64,000 bases of DNA from Flavobacterium odoriferum. GTDB lineage: Bacteria; Bacteroidota; Bacteroidia; Flavobacteriales; Flavobacteriaceae. Position numbers and translations under genes: made by a program. The DNA lies in assembly GCF_025499515.1 (NCBI RefSeq), contig NZ_JAMKFA010000012.1:62001-126000 (forward strand), in the 5' to 3' direction. Positions 35,013 through 44,394 of this stretch are shown here, piece by piece. The notes beneath the pieces were generated by a model. That model had not been told where the DNA came from and did not search any database. It worked only from the letters and a program-made list of their open reading frames with translations. The first letter of the stretch is position 1. Each line of letters begins with the position of its first letter.

Positions 35013-36610
35013 AAATAATAAAAAAAATAAGTGCATTATTAGATTACTGGCCAAATCAATTGGCTTTGATGGCATTTTTTGCCATGTTCATAATTACCCA
35101 AACTATTGCTTTTAAAATTTTTACCGTTGAAAAAGAAAACGAAACATTATTAGTAAAAGAAGAAGCCAATCACATTAAAAACCAACTTGATAATGCTATA
35201 AATTTTAGTCATAATGCAGTTAAAATTATTGGTTTTTTAGTTGAGCGTGACTTAGAAGAAAAAAATTTCGATATTGTCTCAAAAGATTTATTATCAAAAA
35301 ATAAATTTATAGATGCACTCCAATTGGTAAAAGATTGCACCATAATTAAAACATATCCTTTAAAAAGTAACGAAGCAACCATCGGCTTCAACATAGCCTC
35401 TGGAGATATACATAAAGAAGCTATTAGTAAATCTATCAAACAAAATAAAATATTTTTTGAAGGGCCATTAAATTTAATACAAGGTGGCATTGGAATTATT
35501 GGTCGAGAACCTATATACAAAAAAGGCAAATTATGGGGATTTTCTGCCGTATTAATAAAACAAGAAACTTTATTGAAAGCCATAGGAATTGATAGTACTG
35601 GAAGTAAAAAAAGATTTCATTACCAAATAACCGGAAAAAACAAAAAAGATTTTTTTAAAAACAATATAAATTTTAGTAAAGGTATAACACACAAAACCTA
35701 CATTCCATCAGGAGATTGGTATTTACATGTAAAACTAAAAGATTCTACTTTTTTAGATAGAGCTTTAATTTTTAGTTTCTTCGGACTAATATTAAGCATT
35801 ATTATATCGCTTTTTATTAAACAATTAGCAGAACAACCTATTCGATTAAAAAAATTAGTTGATGAAAAAACTCAAGACTTAGAAAAATTAAATGCTGTCT
35901 TAAACAAAAGAGCTGATGAACTTTCATCTACTAATAAAGAATTGGAATATTTTGCTTACATCATTTCGCACGATTTACAAGAACCGTTACGAATGATTTC
36001 GAGCTTTTTAACACTATTAGAAAAAAAATACAATACTGTTTTAGATGAAAGAGGAAAAAAATACATCTTCTATGCCGTTGATGGTTCTAAAAGAATGAAA
36101 ACAATAATTTTAGACATTTTAGAATTTTCAAGAGTAGGAAAATACAACGAAGAACCCACTGAAATTAATGTAAATAATTTAATAGCTGAAATAGTCGGTT
36201 ACCATCGAAATACTTTTGACAGTAAAAAAGTTAGTATTAACTACGAGCATCTTCCTACTATAGTATGTTATAAATCACCCATTATACAAATTTTTCAAAA
36301 CCTTATTAGCAACTCTATTAAATATGCTAAAAAAGATGAAAAAACAATTATTACCATTCGACAATTTGAAGAAGATGAAAATCATTGGGGATTTGCAGTT
36401 GAGGATAACGGAATTGGAATTGAAGAAAAGTATTTTGAAAAAATATTCATCCTTTTTCAACGATTAACTACTCGAGAAGATGATTCTGGAAACGGAATGG
36501 GTTTAGCCATTATTAAAAAAATTGTAGAAAACCTAGGTGGTAAAATTTGGGTAGAATCTAAAAAAGATGTAGGCAGCACATTCTATTTTACAATAGCTAA
36601 AAACACTTAA
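35009..36610 (+). CDS. CHASE-like membrane sensor histidine kinase
   Basis: A 533-residue kinase with a membrane helix at about 18-37, a periplasmic domain (about 38-250), a second helix (about 250-270), a coiled coil, a dimerisation helix with H321 in ISHDLQEPLRMISSFL, and an ATPase domain (NLISNSIKYA, DNGIGI, GNGMGLAII). The periplasmic domain contains YPLKSNEATIGFNIASGD and GPLNLIQGGIGIIGREPIY, strongly resembling CHASE domains, which bind small molecules. The ATG overlaps the previous stop (ATGA). The receiver genes downstream are candidate partners. Confidence 0.9.
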   Translation: MKIIKKISALLDYWPNQLALMAFFAMFIITQTIAFKIFTVEKENETLLVKEEANHIKNQLDNAINFSHNAVKIIGFLVERDLEEKNFDIVSKDLLSKNKFIDALQLVKDCTIIKTYPLKSNEATIGFNIASGDIHKEAISKSIKQNKIFFEGPLNLIQGGIGIIGREPIYKKGKLWGFSAVLIKQETLLKAIGIDSTGSKKRFHYQITGKNKKDFFKNNINFSKGITHKTYIPSGDWYLHVKLKDSTFLDRALIFSFFGLILSIIISLFIKQLAEQPIRLKKLVDEKTQDLEKLNAVLNKRADELSSTNKELEYFAYIISHDLQEPLRMISSFLTLLEKKYNTVLDERGKKYIFYAVDGSKRMKTIILDILEFSRVGKYNEEPTEINVNNLIAEIVGYHRNTFDSKKVSINYEHLPTIVCYKSPIIQIFQNLISNSIKYAKKDEKTIITIRQFEEDENHWGFAVEDNGIGIEEKYFEKIFILFQRLTTREDDSGNGMGLAIIKKIVENLGGKIWVESKKDVGSTFYFTIAKNT

Positions 36611-36621
36611 AATGGCGTAGC

Positions 36622-37545
36622 ATGAAACAAGAACTAAAAGTTACCTTGCTTTACATCTTAATAGGAATTCTCTGGATTTTTATTAGCGATGAAGTTATAT
36701 TGATTTTCATGAGTAAAAATGACATTGAATCAATAACCTATTTTCAAAACATAAAAGGAACTTTTTATATCTTATCTACTGCTTTGTTTCTTTACTTCAT
36801 GCTAAAAAAGCACAATGATGCAATTAATCAAAAAATGAAGGAGTTGAAAAAAAATGCAAAAGCATTAAAAAACACCAACCAAGAATTAGAACAATACATC
36901 AATTTATCTTCACATGACTTACAAGAGCCTAACAGAACCGTAATTAGTTTCCTAACCAATTTAGAAAAAAAATACGAATCACAATTAGATGAAAAAGGCA
37001 AAATATACATTCAATTTGCGATAGAAGGCGCTTACAAAATGCGAAAAATAATTTTAGATCTTCTCGAATATTCTAAAATTAATAAAAGTGGCGTCATTGA
37101 AACCGTAAACCTAAACGATACTATTGATGAAATTGAAGAACAATTTAAAGAAACAATTACTGAAACCAATACTTTAATAACTTACACTGATTTACCAACT
37201 ATAAAAAACGATTCAGAACTTATCCAAATTATCTTTAAAAACTTAATTGATAACGCCATTAAATTTAAAAAAGAAAAAGAGCCAGCAACAATCACTATTG
37301 AAGCAAAAGAAAAAAAAGATAACTGGATTTTTAAAATAAGTGACAATGGAATTGGATTTGAACCCGAATATTATGATAAAATTTTTGTTTTATTTCAAAA
37401 ACTAAATAATACAAACCATCAAGGAACTGGAAGTGGCTTAGCAATTGTAAAAAAAATTGTAACTAACTTAGGAGGAACAATTTGGGTTCATTCAGAAGTA
37501 AATAAAGGAAGTAATTTCTTTTTAAGACTACCAAAAAACGAATAA
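36622..37545 (+). CDS. Short membrane histidine kinase
   Basis: A 307-residue kinase with two closely spaced membrane helices (about 8-30 and 44-62) and almost no external domain. A coiled coil is followed by H98 in SSHDLQEPNRTVISFL and an ATPase domain with NLIDNAIKFK, DNGIGF and GTGSGLAIV. Its DHp helix closely resembles those of the two kinases upstream, suggesting tandem duplication and possibly shared receivers. It starts 11 bases after the CHASE kinase. The lack of a sensor domain suggests sensing within the membrane or through a partner. Confidence 0.9.
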   Translation: MKQELKVTLLYILIGILWIFISDEVILIFMSKNDIESITYFQNIKGTFYILSTALFLYFMLKKHNDAINQKMKELKKNAKALKNTNQELEQYINLSSHDLQEPNRTVISFLTNLEKKYESQLDEKGKIYIQFAIEGAYKMRKIILDLLEYSKINKSGVIETVNLNDTIDEIEEQFKETITETNTLITYTDLPTIKNDSELIQIIFKNLIDNAIKFKKEKEPATITIEAKEKKDNWIFKISDNGIGFEPEYYDKIFVLFQKLNNTNHQGTGSGLAIVKKIVTNLGGTIWVHSEVNKGSNFFLRLPKNE

Positions 37546-37587
37546 AAACATTGTTTTAAAATAATTATATATGTGTTTTTTTGTGAT

Positions 37588-37609
37588 TTTGTAGAACAAG
37601 TTCTACAAA
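37588..37609. promoter_or_regulatory. Perfect 22-bp palindrome before the receiver genes (operator candidate)
   Basis: TTTGTAGAAC at 37588-37597 and GTTCTACAAA at 37600-37609 are perfect inverted repeats around AA. The site lies in the only sizeable gap of the kinase-receiver run (122 bases) and 59 bases before the receiver ATG. There is no T-run, so it is not a terminator. A one-mismatch -7 box (ATATTTTG, around 37617) follows it, which would place a bound dimer just upstream of polymerase. Confidence 0.6.
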
Positions 37610-37667
37610 TTGTGAGATATTTTGTACCTTTATACTAAACAAACAACCTCAAAACACAACAAACTAC

Positions 37668-38099
37668 ATGAGAAAATCAAAAATTCTACTAGTAGAAGAT
37701 AACGAAGGGGACATCGTTCTTACTACAGAAGCATTTGAAGAAGCTGATTTTAAAACTAATTTAATTGTAGCACGAAATGGAAAAGAAGCACTGAACTATT
37801 TAGCACTTGAAGGGCGGAACTCAAGTTTGAATTTGCCCGATTTAATACTTTTGGACATTAATTTACCCCTACTAAATGGCCACGAAGTTTTACATCACAT
37901 CAAACAAAATAAGTTTACAAAACACATTCCTGTAATAATTTTAACAACGTCATCATCATCAAATGATATAAATGCAACTTACGATAACCATGCAAATTGT
38001 TTTATTACAAAACCAGCTGACATCAACGAGTTTTTTGACGTAATAAATTCGTTAAGCAAGTTTTGGTTCAAAATTGCAAAATTACCCACTCAACAATAA
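37668..38099 (+). CDS. Rcp1-like single-domain response regulator
   Basis: A 143-residue receiver with the EDN/GD spacing (LLVEDNEGDIVLTTEAF) typical of regulators paired with phytochrome-like kinases. D63 lies in LILLDINLPLLNG; the conserved Thr and Lys are in ILTTSSSSND and ITKPAD. It has no output domain. It is preceded by the 22-bp palindrome and followed after one base by the receiver-PAS protein. Confidence 0.92.
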   Translation: MRKSKILLVEDNEGDIVLTTEAFEEADFKTNLIVARNGKEALNYLALEGRNSSLNLPDLILLDINLPLLNGHEVLHHIKQNKFTKHIPVIILTTSSSSNDINATYDNHANCFITKPADINEFFDVINSLSKFWFKIAKLPTQQ

Positions 38100-38100
38100 T

Positions 38101-39081
38101 ATGCTGAAAGACAAGAAAAATTATAAATTAATCGTCGTTGAAGACAACATAGGAGATTTTATTTTGTTTGAAGAATATTTAAACGAAAAAATTGAAAACC
38201 CAACACTATTTCATTTTGAAAGATTTAAAGATTTAAATGACTTTCAAGATAAAATAACCCCTGATTTTGATATAATTTTTCTTGACCTTTCTTTACCCGA
38301 TAAAAACGGATTAGATTTAATCATCGAAGTACAAAAAATCTCAAAGCAAATTCCTATAATTGTACTTACTGGCTATAGTGATGAATCATTTGCAACTACA
38401 TCGCTTGCGTTAGGAATTTCAGATTATCTATTAAAAGATGACCTTAATAGTACAACACTCTATAAAAGCATTATCTACAACATTGAACGAAATAAAAACT
38501 TAGTCAAAATTCGCGAATCTGAACAATTATATTCTGATTTATTTCAACTAAGCCCACTTCCAATTTGTGTTTACGACATAGAAACCTTACTTTTTATTGA
38601 TGTAAACGAAGCAGCAGTCAACTTATACGGACATAGCCATTCTGAATTTTTAAATCTCAAAGTTGACGACATTTTTCATGATGAAGAAATTGATAAAACA
38701 GAAGAAATTGCTTCAAAAATAATGACTCACAAGAAAAAAAATGGAGAAATTATCTTTGTTGATAGTCGAAGTAACACCATCACTTTTAATGGTAAAAAGG
38801 CAAAAATAATCCTGTCAAATGATATCACAAAAAGTTTAAATCACATCAGAGAAATTGAGTTACAAAATCAAAAACTCAAAGAAATTGCTTGGAAGCAATC
38901 GCATATTGTTAGGGTTCCGTTATCACAAATTCTAGGCTTAACACAACTAATTTTAGACGATAAAGAAACAACTCAGGAAACAAAAGAGCTAATCATTATT
39001 TTGAATAATTCTGCAAAAGAATTAGATAAAATCATCCAAGAAATTATAACCAAATCAAAAGAAATTTCTTTAAATGAGTAA
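38101..39081 (+). CDS. Receiver-PAS-DHp protein lacking a kinase ATPase domain
   Basis: I start at the ATG at 38101, one base after the previous stop; an upstream in-frame start would overlap that gene. The 326-residue protein has a receiver (about 8-125, with EDN and D62 in IIFLDLSLPD). A PAS domain follows (about 148-250, ICVYDIETLLFIDVNEAAV). A C-terminal helical pair carries an H box, SHIVRVPLSQILGL, and ends about 60 residues later with no N, G1 or G2 ATP-binding boxes. It is not a frameshift: the stop is followed 5 bases later by a normal gene. It may act as a phosphotransfer or heterodimerising partner. Confidence 0.85.
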   Translation: MLKDKKNYKLIVVEDNIGDFILFEEYLNEKIENPTLFHFERFKDLNDFQDKITPDFDIIFLDLSLPDKNGLDLIIEVQKISKQIPIIVLTGYSDESFATTSLALGISDYLLKDDLNSTTLYKSIIYNIERNKNLVKIRESEQLYSDLFQLSPLPICVYDIETLLFIDVNEAAVNLYGHSHSEFLNLKVDDIFHDEEIDKTEEIASKIMTHKKKNGEIIFVDSRSNTITFNGKKAKIILSNDITKSLNHIREIELQNQKLKEIAWKQSHIVRVPLSQILGLTQLILDDKETTQETKELIIILNNSAKELDKIIQEIITKSKEISLNE

Positions 39082-39086
39082 TTCCA

Positions 39087-39473
39087 ATGAAGCACCTATT
39101 TATCATAGATGACGATGCAGTCTCTGTATTAATTTTAAAAAAAATGCTAAGCAATGCTGATTTTTTAGAAACCCCAATGGTGTTTTATAATGGTAATGAA
39201 GCCTTAAATTTCTTTTCTAAAAACTACACATCAGTTGACACATATTGTGTGTTTTTAGACATCAACATGCCTGTTATGAATGGTTGGGAATTTTTAGATA
39301 ACATTCAAACCACTATTCATCCAAACAACTTTATGGTTTATTTACTCACTTCTTCTACCAGTGAATATGAAAAATCAAAATCGAATGATTATCACTGCAT
39401 CAAAAAATTTATTTCAAAACCAATTAGTAAAGAAATACTAAATGAGATAAAAGAGGTATTTAATTCTATTTAA
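39087..39473 (+). CDS. Single-domain response regulator
   Basis: A 128-residue receiver with FIIDDDAVS, phospho-acceptor D58 in CVFLDINMPVMNGWEF, LLTSSTS and ISKPIS. It has no output domain. It is the last gene of the rightward signalling run and ends with a 4-base overlap with the convergent glycan gene at 39470. With three kinases and three receiver proteins in one run, one-to-one pairing is possible but not shown. Confidence 0.92.
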   Translation: MKHLFIIDDDAVSVLILKKMLSNADFLETPMVFYNGNEALNFFSKNYTSVDTYCVFLDINMPVMNGWEFLDNIQTTIHPNNFMVYLLTSSTSEYEKSKSNDYHCIKKFISKPISKEILNEIKEVFNSI

Positions 39474-40870
39474 ATTTTAATAATTGAGTTTACAATATTT
39501 TTACTACTATTTTCTAATGGATATTGTGCAATATTTTTCATCCAAAGGATTCTATCTTTACCAATTTCATCTGGTGTTGATAAAACTTGTTTAACTAACT
39601 CACCTATCTGGTCTTTACTATTAATCCAACCTACTGGAATTAAAGTATTCATTGATCTAAAATGTTGAAATTTATAAGACATTTCTACCTTAAAAGTAGA
39701 ATTATTTACTGGATTATAATTCAAGTATAGACAAGGTTTGTTGTAAACTGCAAAATCATGAGCCATTGTACTTCCTAAGTTTATAACAGCATCACAATGT
39801 TTAACAGTATTTACTAATAAAGAAACATCATTTAAGGTTGGATAAATACTCACAAAAGATTCTCCATTTACCTTTTCAGTTCTCCAATCTGGATCAACAG
39901 CAAAAACAATATCCTTATATTTTTCTAATACTCTATCAAATCTTGCAGATTTATCTACTGGACATCTTCTAAAAAGCAACTGAGGTCTTTCTTCTTTATC
40001 CATTTTTGAAATGGCTTCACAAACATCTTTTAGATAATTGGCTTCATAAGGAGAAGACAAATCATTCGCAGAAAAACAAATCGTCTTTTTATTACTATCT
40101 AATCCAAATTCAGAAAAAAACACTTCTTTACTTTTGCTATACTTTTCTTCAAAATAAAATTCAAATTGTGGAGTTCCTACAACTTGAATACTACTTTTTT
40201 CGATTTCTGGATAAAGCAATGACAATTCAGATTTCATAATCTCAGACCAAACCAAATAGGTATCATATCTTGAAATCAAACGTGCTTTAGGCACATTGTC
40301 CCATGAAAAAATTACAGTTGCTGTTCGAATTTTTTTCTTCTTGGCAACAGCAATAATTGGAGCGCTTATTGGGGCACGTTGATGTAAGTTTAAAATATAA
40401 TCGGGATTTAATTGCTCGATATCTTTTGTAATCTTTTCGAAAATAGCATCTTTAGTAATTTCAGTATCATACTTTGCTTCCATTTTTAAAATCAAATTGT
40501 AATTCCAAGAAAAAACGGTTCCTAAGACTTCTGCTAATCGATACAATACTTTCTGTTTCAAGCTTTTTTGGTTGCGATTCCAAAAATCCATCACAGTAGG
40601 ATTCTTTAATTTTTTAGTATTGACCTTTAAACGGGCATAAGCCAAACTTTCTCTTAAAAGTCGGGCTTTTGGTTTTTCTATAAAATGAGAGATTGCTTTG
40701 ATTTCTGTCAAAGTGGGTTGTACCTTTTTTACTTCCTCAATAGCCAAATCTGATATTTGATGGTATAGAATTACTTCAACACCTTTTGCTTGCAATTCGT
40801 TTATAAAACTCGAATACAAATAATTTCTAACTGCTACACCATCGGGTACTATTAATACGATTTTTTTCAT
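39470..40870 (-). CDS. GT-B-fold glycosyl/glycerophosphotransferase-like protein
   Basis: A 466-residue protein opening with a Rossmann strand, KKIVLIVPDGVAVRNYLYSS. A second Rossmann-like half carries CFSANDLSSPYEANYLK and AVINLGSTMAHDFAVYNKPC, the latter resembling the acceptor/donor loop of CDP-glycerol glycerophosphotransferase- and UDP-glycosyltransferase-like GT-B proteins. There is no signal peptide. It is the last gene of the long leftward glycan run and overlaps the GNAT gene by 4 bases. The exact reaction is unknown. Confidence 0.65.
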   Translation of the reverse strand: MKKIVLIVPDGVAVRNYLYSSFINELQAKGVEVILYHQISDLAIEEVKKVQPTLTEIKAISHFIEKPKARLLRESLAYARLKVNTKKLKNPTVMDFWNRNQKSLKQKVLYRLAEVLGTVFSWNYNLILKMEAKYDTEITKDAIFEKITKDIEQLNPDYILNLHQRAPISAPIIAVAKKKKIRTATVIFSWDNVPKARLISRYDTYLVWSEIMKSELSLLYPEIEKSSIQVVGTPQFEFYFEEKYSKSKEVFFSEFGLDSNKKTICFSANDLSSPYEANYLKDVCEAISKMDKEERPQLLFRRCPVDKSARFDRVLEKYKDIVFAVDPDWRTEKVNGESFVSIYPTLNDVSLLVNTVKHCDAVINLGSTMAHDFAVYNKPCLYLNYNPVNNSTFKVEMSYKFQHFRSMNTLIPVGWINSKDQIGELVKQVLSTPDEIGKDRILWMKNIAQYPLENSSKNIVNSIIKI

Positions 40871-41700
40871 AAACTACCTACTCTACCATGATCAGAGAAT
40901 GAACGATGAACAACAAACTCCCTAGAAAGAGGTTCTTCTGATAAAAAAGTAATATCACAGAAATACCCTTTTTCAATTGGATTTAATCTCCATGGAATTA
41001 TCGATTTTGAATCTATTACCCATCCTTCTTTTTCTAAATCTTTATTTTTTAAATCATTCCATGATGTAATGTAATCCATCCAATTATACCCTAATCTCCA
41101 TGCTGTATTTTCTAACTCATTTAAATTTAAAATATCCACCACTCTTAAACCTCCTACTTCACTTTGACTGACGGCCCTTGAGCCATTTTCAAACAGCAAC
41201 CCTTTAATTCCAGGTTGTTGAAAAAAATGGGTGTCTTTTTTTAAATAATTATTAACCTCAACTTCACAAGGTGAACAAACTTTTTCAAAAGAAGGAATAT
41301 TAAACTTGGGGTTTATTTTAACATATCTAACCAAATCATAATATCTATACCACCTCATATTTCTATATAACCCTAAACCAGCTTCATTTGCAGCTGTTGC
41401 GGCAAGTGGATAATATGCTCTAGCTAATTCATATAATCTGGAAAGAATTCCCTTACCTCTGCACTCTTCTTCAAGATATACATTTATAACCCATGCTACA
41501 TTGCCACCAAAATTAGCTCCAACATGACCAACCACCTCGTTATTCTCATTTAAGCAGATAAAAGAACGTCCAAATTTTGGATTACCATATTGCCACTCCC
41601 AAAATTCTTTATTTTGAAGCGGGTGATTTTTTCTATAGATCTTATTAAAAAATATAAATAATTTATCCCAATCATTTATACTCGCCTCTCTTGTAATCAT
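40867..41700 (-). CDS. GNAT family N-acetyltransferase
   Basis: A 277-residue protein whose N-terminal half (about 1-125) is a GNAT fold: EVVGHVGANFGG, VINVYLEEECRGKGILSRLY (the acetyl-CoA loop) and NEAGLGLYRNMRWYRY. The C-terminal half has no recognised domain. In glycan loci such enzymes acetylate amino sugars. It is translationally coupled on both sides (4-base overlaps) with the deacetylase-fold gene and the GT-B gene. Confidence 0.8.
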   Translation of the reverse strand: MITREASINDWDKLFIFFNKIYRKNHPLQNKEFWEWQYGNPKFGRSFICLNENNEVVGHVGANFGGNVAWVINVYLEEECRGKGILSRLYELARAYYPLAATAANEAGLGLYRNMRWYRYYDLVRYVKINPKFNIPSFEKVCSPCEVEVNNYLKKDTHFFQQPGIKGLLFENGSRAVSQSEVGGLRVVDILNLNELENTAWRLGYNWMDYITSWNDLKNKDLEKEGWVIDSKSIIPWRLNPIEKGYFCDITFLSEEPLSREFVVHRSFSDHGRVGSL

Positions 41701-42611
41701 AACTTATAGTTTTTTCCTCCAATTACATCATTGCAATCAAATCGGTTTAAAAGCAATTTATTTTGAGATTCCTCGATAATTCCTTTTTTTGTAGTAAAAC
41801 CATACAAATATCCGACTTTTTTAGCAGTTTCAGCTACTAAATCAGTACAAGCTTCTGGCGTTCCATAAGGATAAGCAATCATTTGAATAGCTTTACCCGA
41901 TAGTTGTTCCAAATAGTTTTTACTATGTTCTAATTCATAAATCAATTTGTCTTCACGCAACAATCCTAATGGATAATGTGTGTGTGTGTGACTTCCCAAA
42001 CATTCAATATCAGCCAAATACTGCAATTGAGACTTGGACATATAAAGTGATTCTAAAATTTCACTTTCTGAAAAATGCTTTTCAAAAATTGATTGCACTA
42101 ACAATTCTTGTACATCAAATGAGATTTTAAAATTAAGCAAATACTTTAATTCGGCACTCACTGCATCATCAAATCTATAATTGGTTTTTGCTTGATGTAA
42201 TTCATCATGTGATAACATCCCAATTTTCTGCTCTTTTAGATAATCCAATAACACATGAGATGGAATAACCGAACGTAATAAATGAATTTTATGCACGGTA
42301 CTCACTTGACCTTCCTCTGTATTCATGGAATTAGCAAAGAAAATGGCTTGCATATCCAATTCGTCTAAAATAGGCAAAGCAAAATCAAATTGCTCTTTTA
42401 AACCGTCATCGAAAGTAATAAAGAAAAAATTGTCTTTTGATGCTACTAATTCTTCATAATTAGCTAAAAATTCAGAAGGTGTAATCAAATCGCCTTCATT
42501 TTTAAGCAATTTTAATTGATGTTTAAATCCCATAGGAGTAACTCCAAAAATACTCGAATAAGGAGCAGAAAAATCTTCTCTTATATAATGATAATTACTT
42601 ACGGTTAACAA
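41697..42611 (-). CDS. Polysaccharide deacetylase (NodB-fold) family protein
   Basis: A 304-residue protein with the NodB core: FFITFDDGLKEQFDFALPIL (catalytic Asp pair), SHTHTHYPLG (metal-binding His) and MIAYPYGTPE. Carbohydrate esterase 4 enzymes remove N- or O-acetyl groups from sugars. There is no signal peptide, so it may act on cytoplasmic or lipid-linked intermediates. It overlaps the GNAT gene by 4 bases; a coupled deacetylase and acetyltransferase could swap acyl groups on an amino sugar, which is an inference. Confidence 0.85.
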   Translation of the reverse strand: MLTVSNYHYIREDFSAPYSSIFGVTPMGFKHQLKLLKNEGDLITPSEFLANYEELVASKDNFFFITFDDGLKEQFDFALPILDELDMQAIFFANSMNTEEGQVSTVHKIHLLRSVIPSHVLLDYLKEQKIGMLSHDELHQAKTNYRFDDAVSAELKYLLNFKISFDVQELLVQSIFEKHFSESEILESLYMSKSQLQYLADIECLGSHTHTHYPLGLLREDKLIYELEHSKNYLEQLSGKAIQMIAYPYGTPEACTDLVAETAKKVGYLYGFTTKKGIIEESQNKLLLNRFDCNDVIGGKNYKL

Positions 42612-42627
42612 AATTAATATATTTTAA

Positions 42628-43512
42628 TTATTCTCTTTTAAATTCTAAATCTTCAATGATTTTTGAGGTGTATGCCCTTGCCCCTTTGTCATTCAAATGC
42701 CCACAAGATGAAAAATAGTGATCTCCTTCAACAAAATGTTCATATTCTTTGATTTCTGGATACAGCTTTTTCACTTTTTTGAAATAGTCCATTCCTTTTA
42801 CATTAGAACATATTGGCGTGGTTACAGCAATCAAATTGATGTTATTGCTTTTACAAATTTGCTTAATTTCTTCGAAATAACGATTACGCAAAGGCACTAA
42901 ACTTTCAATATTATTTTTCATATTGGCTTTTGGGTTAAATCCTAACGGATAATAACCTTTGTTTGCTAATGTATTTGTTGGCTCTTGCTGTAACGATTTA
43001 TAAAAAGCCCGAAATCCAACTTTACTATCAAATTGAATGTATCTGTAAAACGGCACATAATACAATTCGATAAAATCGGGTTCGTTTTTAAAATGTTCTG
43101 TAATAGTATTCGATTGGTGCATAAACGGCATAAAACGTCCAAAAGTACCATCATCTCGTTTTTCATTTGACAGATTCAAATCGGTTTCCAGAATGATGTT
43201 TTTGATGTTCCAACCGCGTTCAACCATCAATTTTAACATAAGTGAAGTTTCAAATAAATGCGCACCACTCATACCGTAATTAAAGGTTTTCAGACCTTCT
43301 TTTTCAAACAATTCCGATACAAAATGATTATTCGCTCGCGATGTTCCTAAAATAACAACATCATAGTTTTGAGGTTCCGAATTGATAACGTTTTCAACCT
43401 TGTTTCTTGTTTTCGATTGAACAAAAACAGTAGTGTAAATGAAATCCAATGCAAAAGCAACTAGCAAAAGCACTACTACTATTTTTACGATAAAAACTAA
43501 AAACTGTTTCAT
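42628..43512 (-). CDS. SGNH-like hydrolase partner of MBOAT (copy 2)
   Basis: A 294-residue protein with an N-terminal membrane anchor (about 5-30) and an exported SGNH-like domain. ILGTSRANNHFVSEL gives the block I nucleophile Ser. Block II-like Gly lies in FNYGMSGAHLFE, and the final His in SSCGHLNDKGA. Proteins of this kind (AlgJ/AlgX- or DltD-like) take an acyl group handed over by an MBOAT and place it on the glycan. The usual Asp three residues before the His is Ser here. It is clearly paralogous to the gene at 43522, from which it is separated by 9 bases. Confidence 0.75.
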   Translation of the reverse strand: MKQFLVFIVKIVVVLLLVAFALDFIYTTVFVQSKTRNKVENVINSEPQNYDVVILGTSRANNHFVSELFEKEGLKTFNYGMSGAHLFETSLMLKLMVERGWNIKNIILETDLNLSNEKRDDGTFGRFMPFMHQSNTITEHFKNEPDFIELYYVPFYRYIQFDSKVGFRAFYKSLQQEPTNTLANKGYYPLGFNPKANMKNNIESLVPLRNRYFEEIKQICKSNNINLIAVTTPICSNVKGMDYFKKVKKLYPEIKEYEHFVEGDHYFSSCGHLNDKGARAYTSKIIEDLEFKRE

Positions 43513-43521
43513 CTAATTGTA

Positions 43522-44394
43522 TTAGAAAAAATCGTTGATGATTTTTGATGTTAACAATTTAGCACCTTCATAATTTAAATGACCACAAGAAGAAAAATAT
43601 TTGTCTTCAACTACAGAATTTTCATAGTTTAAAATTTCAGGATAAATTGTATTAATTTTTCTAAAATAATCAATTCCCTTTGTGTTTTCGCAAACTGGAG
43701 TAGTTACAACTATAAGCTTAATATTATTCTCTTTACACGTTTTTTTTATTAATTCATAAGACAAATTTCTTTTGGGAGTTTTATCCGTCAAATCATGACT
43801 CATGTTTTTTCCTTCATTCATTAGTGGAAATAAACCATAATTATGTAAACTATTAGAAGGTCTTTTTATCAATGAAAAAAACATTTCTCTAAAACCAATT
43901 TGAGGTTCATATTTTATGTACCGATAAAAAGGAATGTATTTAACATAGTTATAATCTGATAATTTATTCTGATAATAATTAGAGACTAATGAATTAGTAG
44001 TAATAAAAGGCATGTATTTAGCTTGATTTCCAAAGGAAAAACTGTCTGAATTTATATTCAAATCTACTTCCAAAATAAGATTTTTTATTTCATAATCATT
44101 ATTTATCATTAATTGTAACAACAATGCTGTTTCTTGCAATTTAGAACCACTTATGCCATAATTAAATGCTTTATAACCTTTATCGATAAACAATTGAGAA
44201 ACAAAATGATTATTAGCTCTTGACGAACCCATCATAATTACATCAAATTTCTTATTGTTGGTATTGATAACGTTTTCAACTTTGTTTCTTCCAATTGAAT
44301 TTGAATAAATATAGGTATATCCAAAATCCAATATTAATGCAGAAGCTAATAATGCTATCAATATTTTTCCGATAAAGATTAAAAATTGTTTCAT
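43522..44394 (-). CDS. SGNH-like hydrolase partner of MBOAT (copy 1)
   Basis: A 290-residue paralogue of the next gene with the same layout: membrane anchor (about 5-30), MMGSSRANNHFVSQLF (nucleophile Ser), NYGISGSKLQETALL, and YFSSCGHLNYEGAKLLTSK (active His). The neighbour reads GTSR and HLNDKGA at these places. It overlaps the MBOAT stop by one base, so it is translated with its likely acyl donor. Two adjacent copies suggest two acceptor positions or redundant function. Confidence 0.75.
   Translation of the reverse strand: MKQFLIFIGKILIALLASALILDFGYTYIYSNSIGRNKVENVINTNNKKFDVIMMGSSRANNHFVSQLFIDKGYKAFNYGISGSKLQETALLLQLMINNDYEIKNLILEVDLNINSDSFSFGNQAKYMPFITTNSLVSNYYQNKLSDYNYVKYIPFYRYIKYEPQIGFREMFFSLIKRPSNSLHNYGLFPLMNEGKNMSHDLTDKTPKRNLSYELIKKTCKENNIKLIVVTTPVCENTKGIDYFRKINTIYPEILNYENSVVEDKYFSSCGHLNYEGAKLLTSKIINDFF

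Noticed and set aside
37588..37609. Rho-independent terminator after the short kinase gene
   Set aside because: Perfect stem but no T-run on either side, and a loop of only two bases; an operator fits better.
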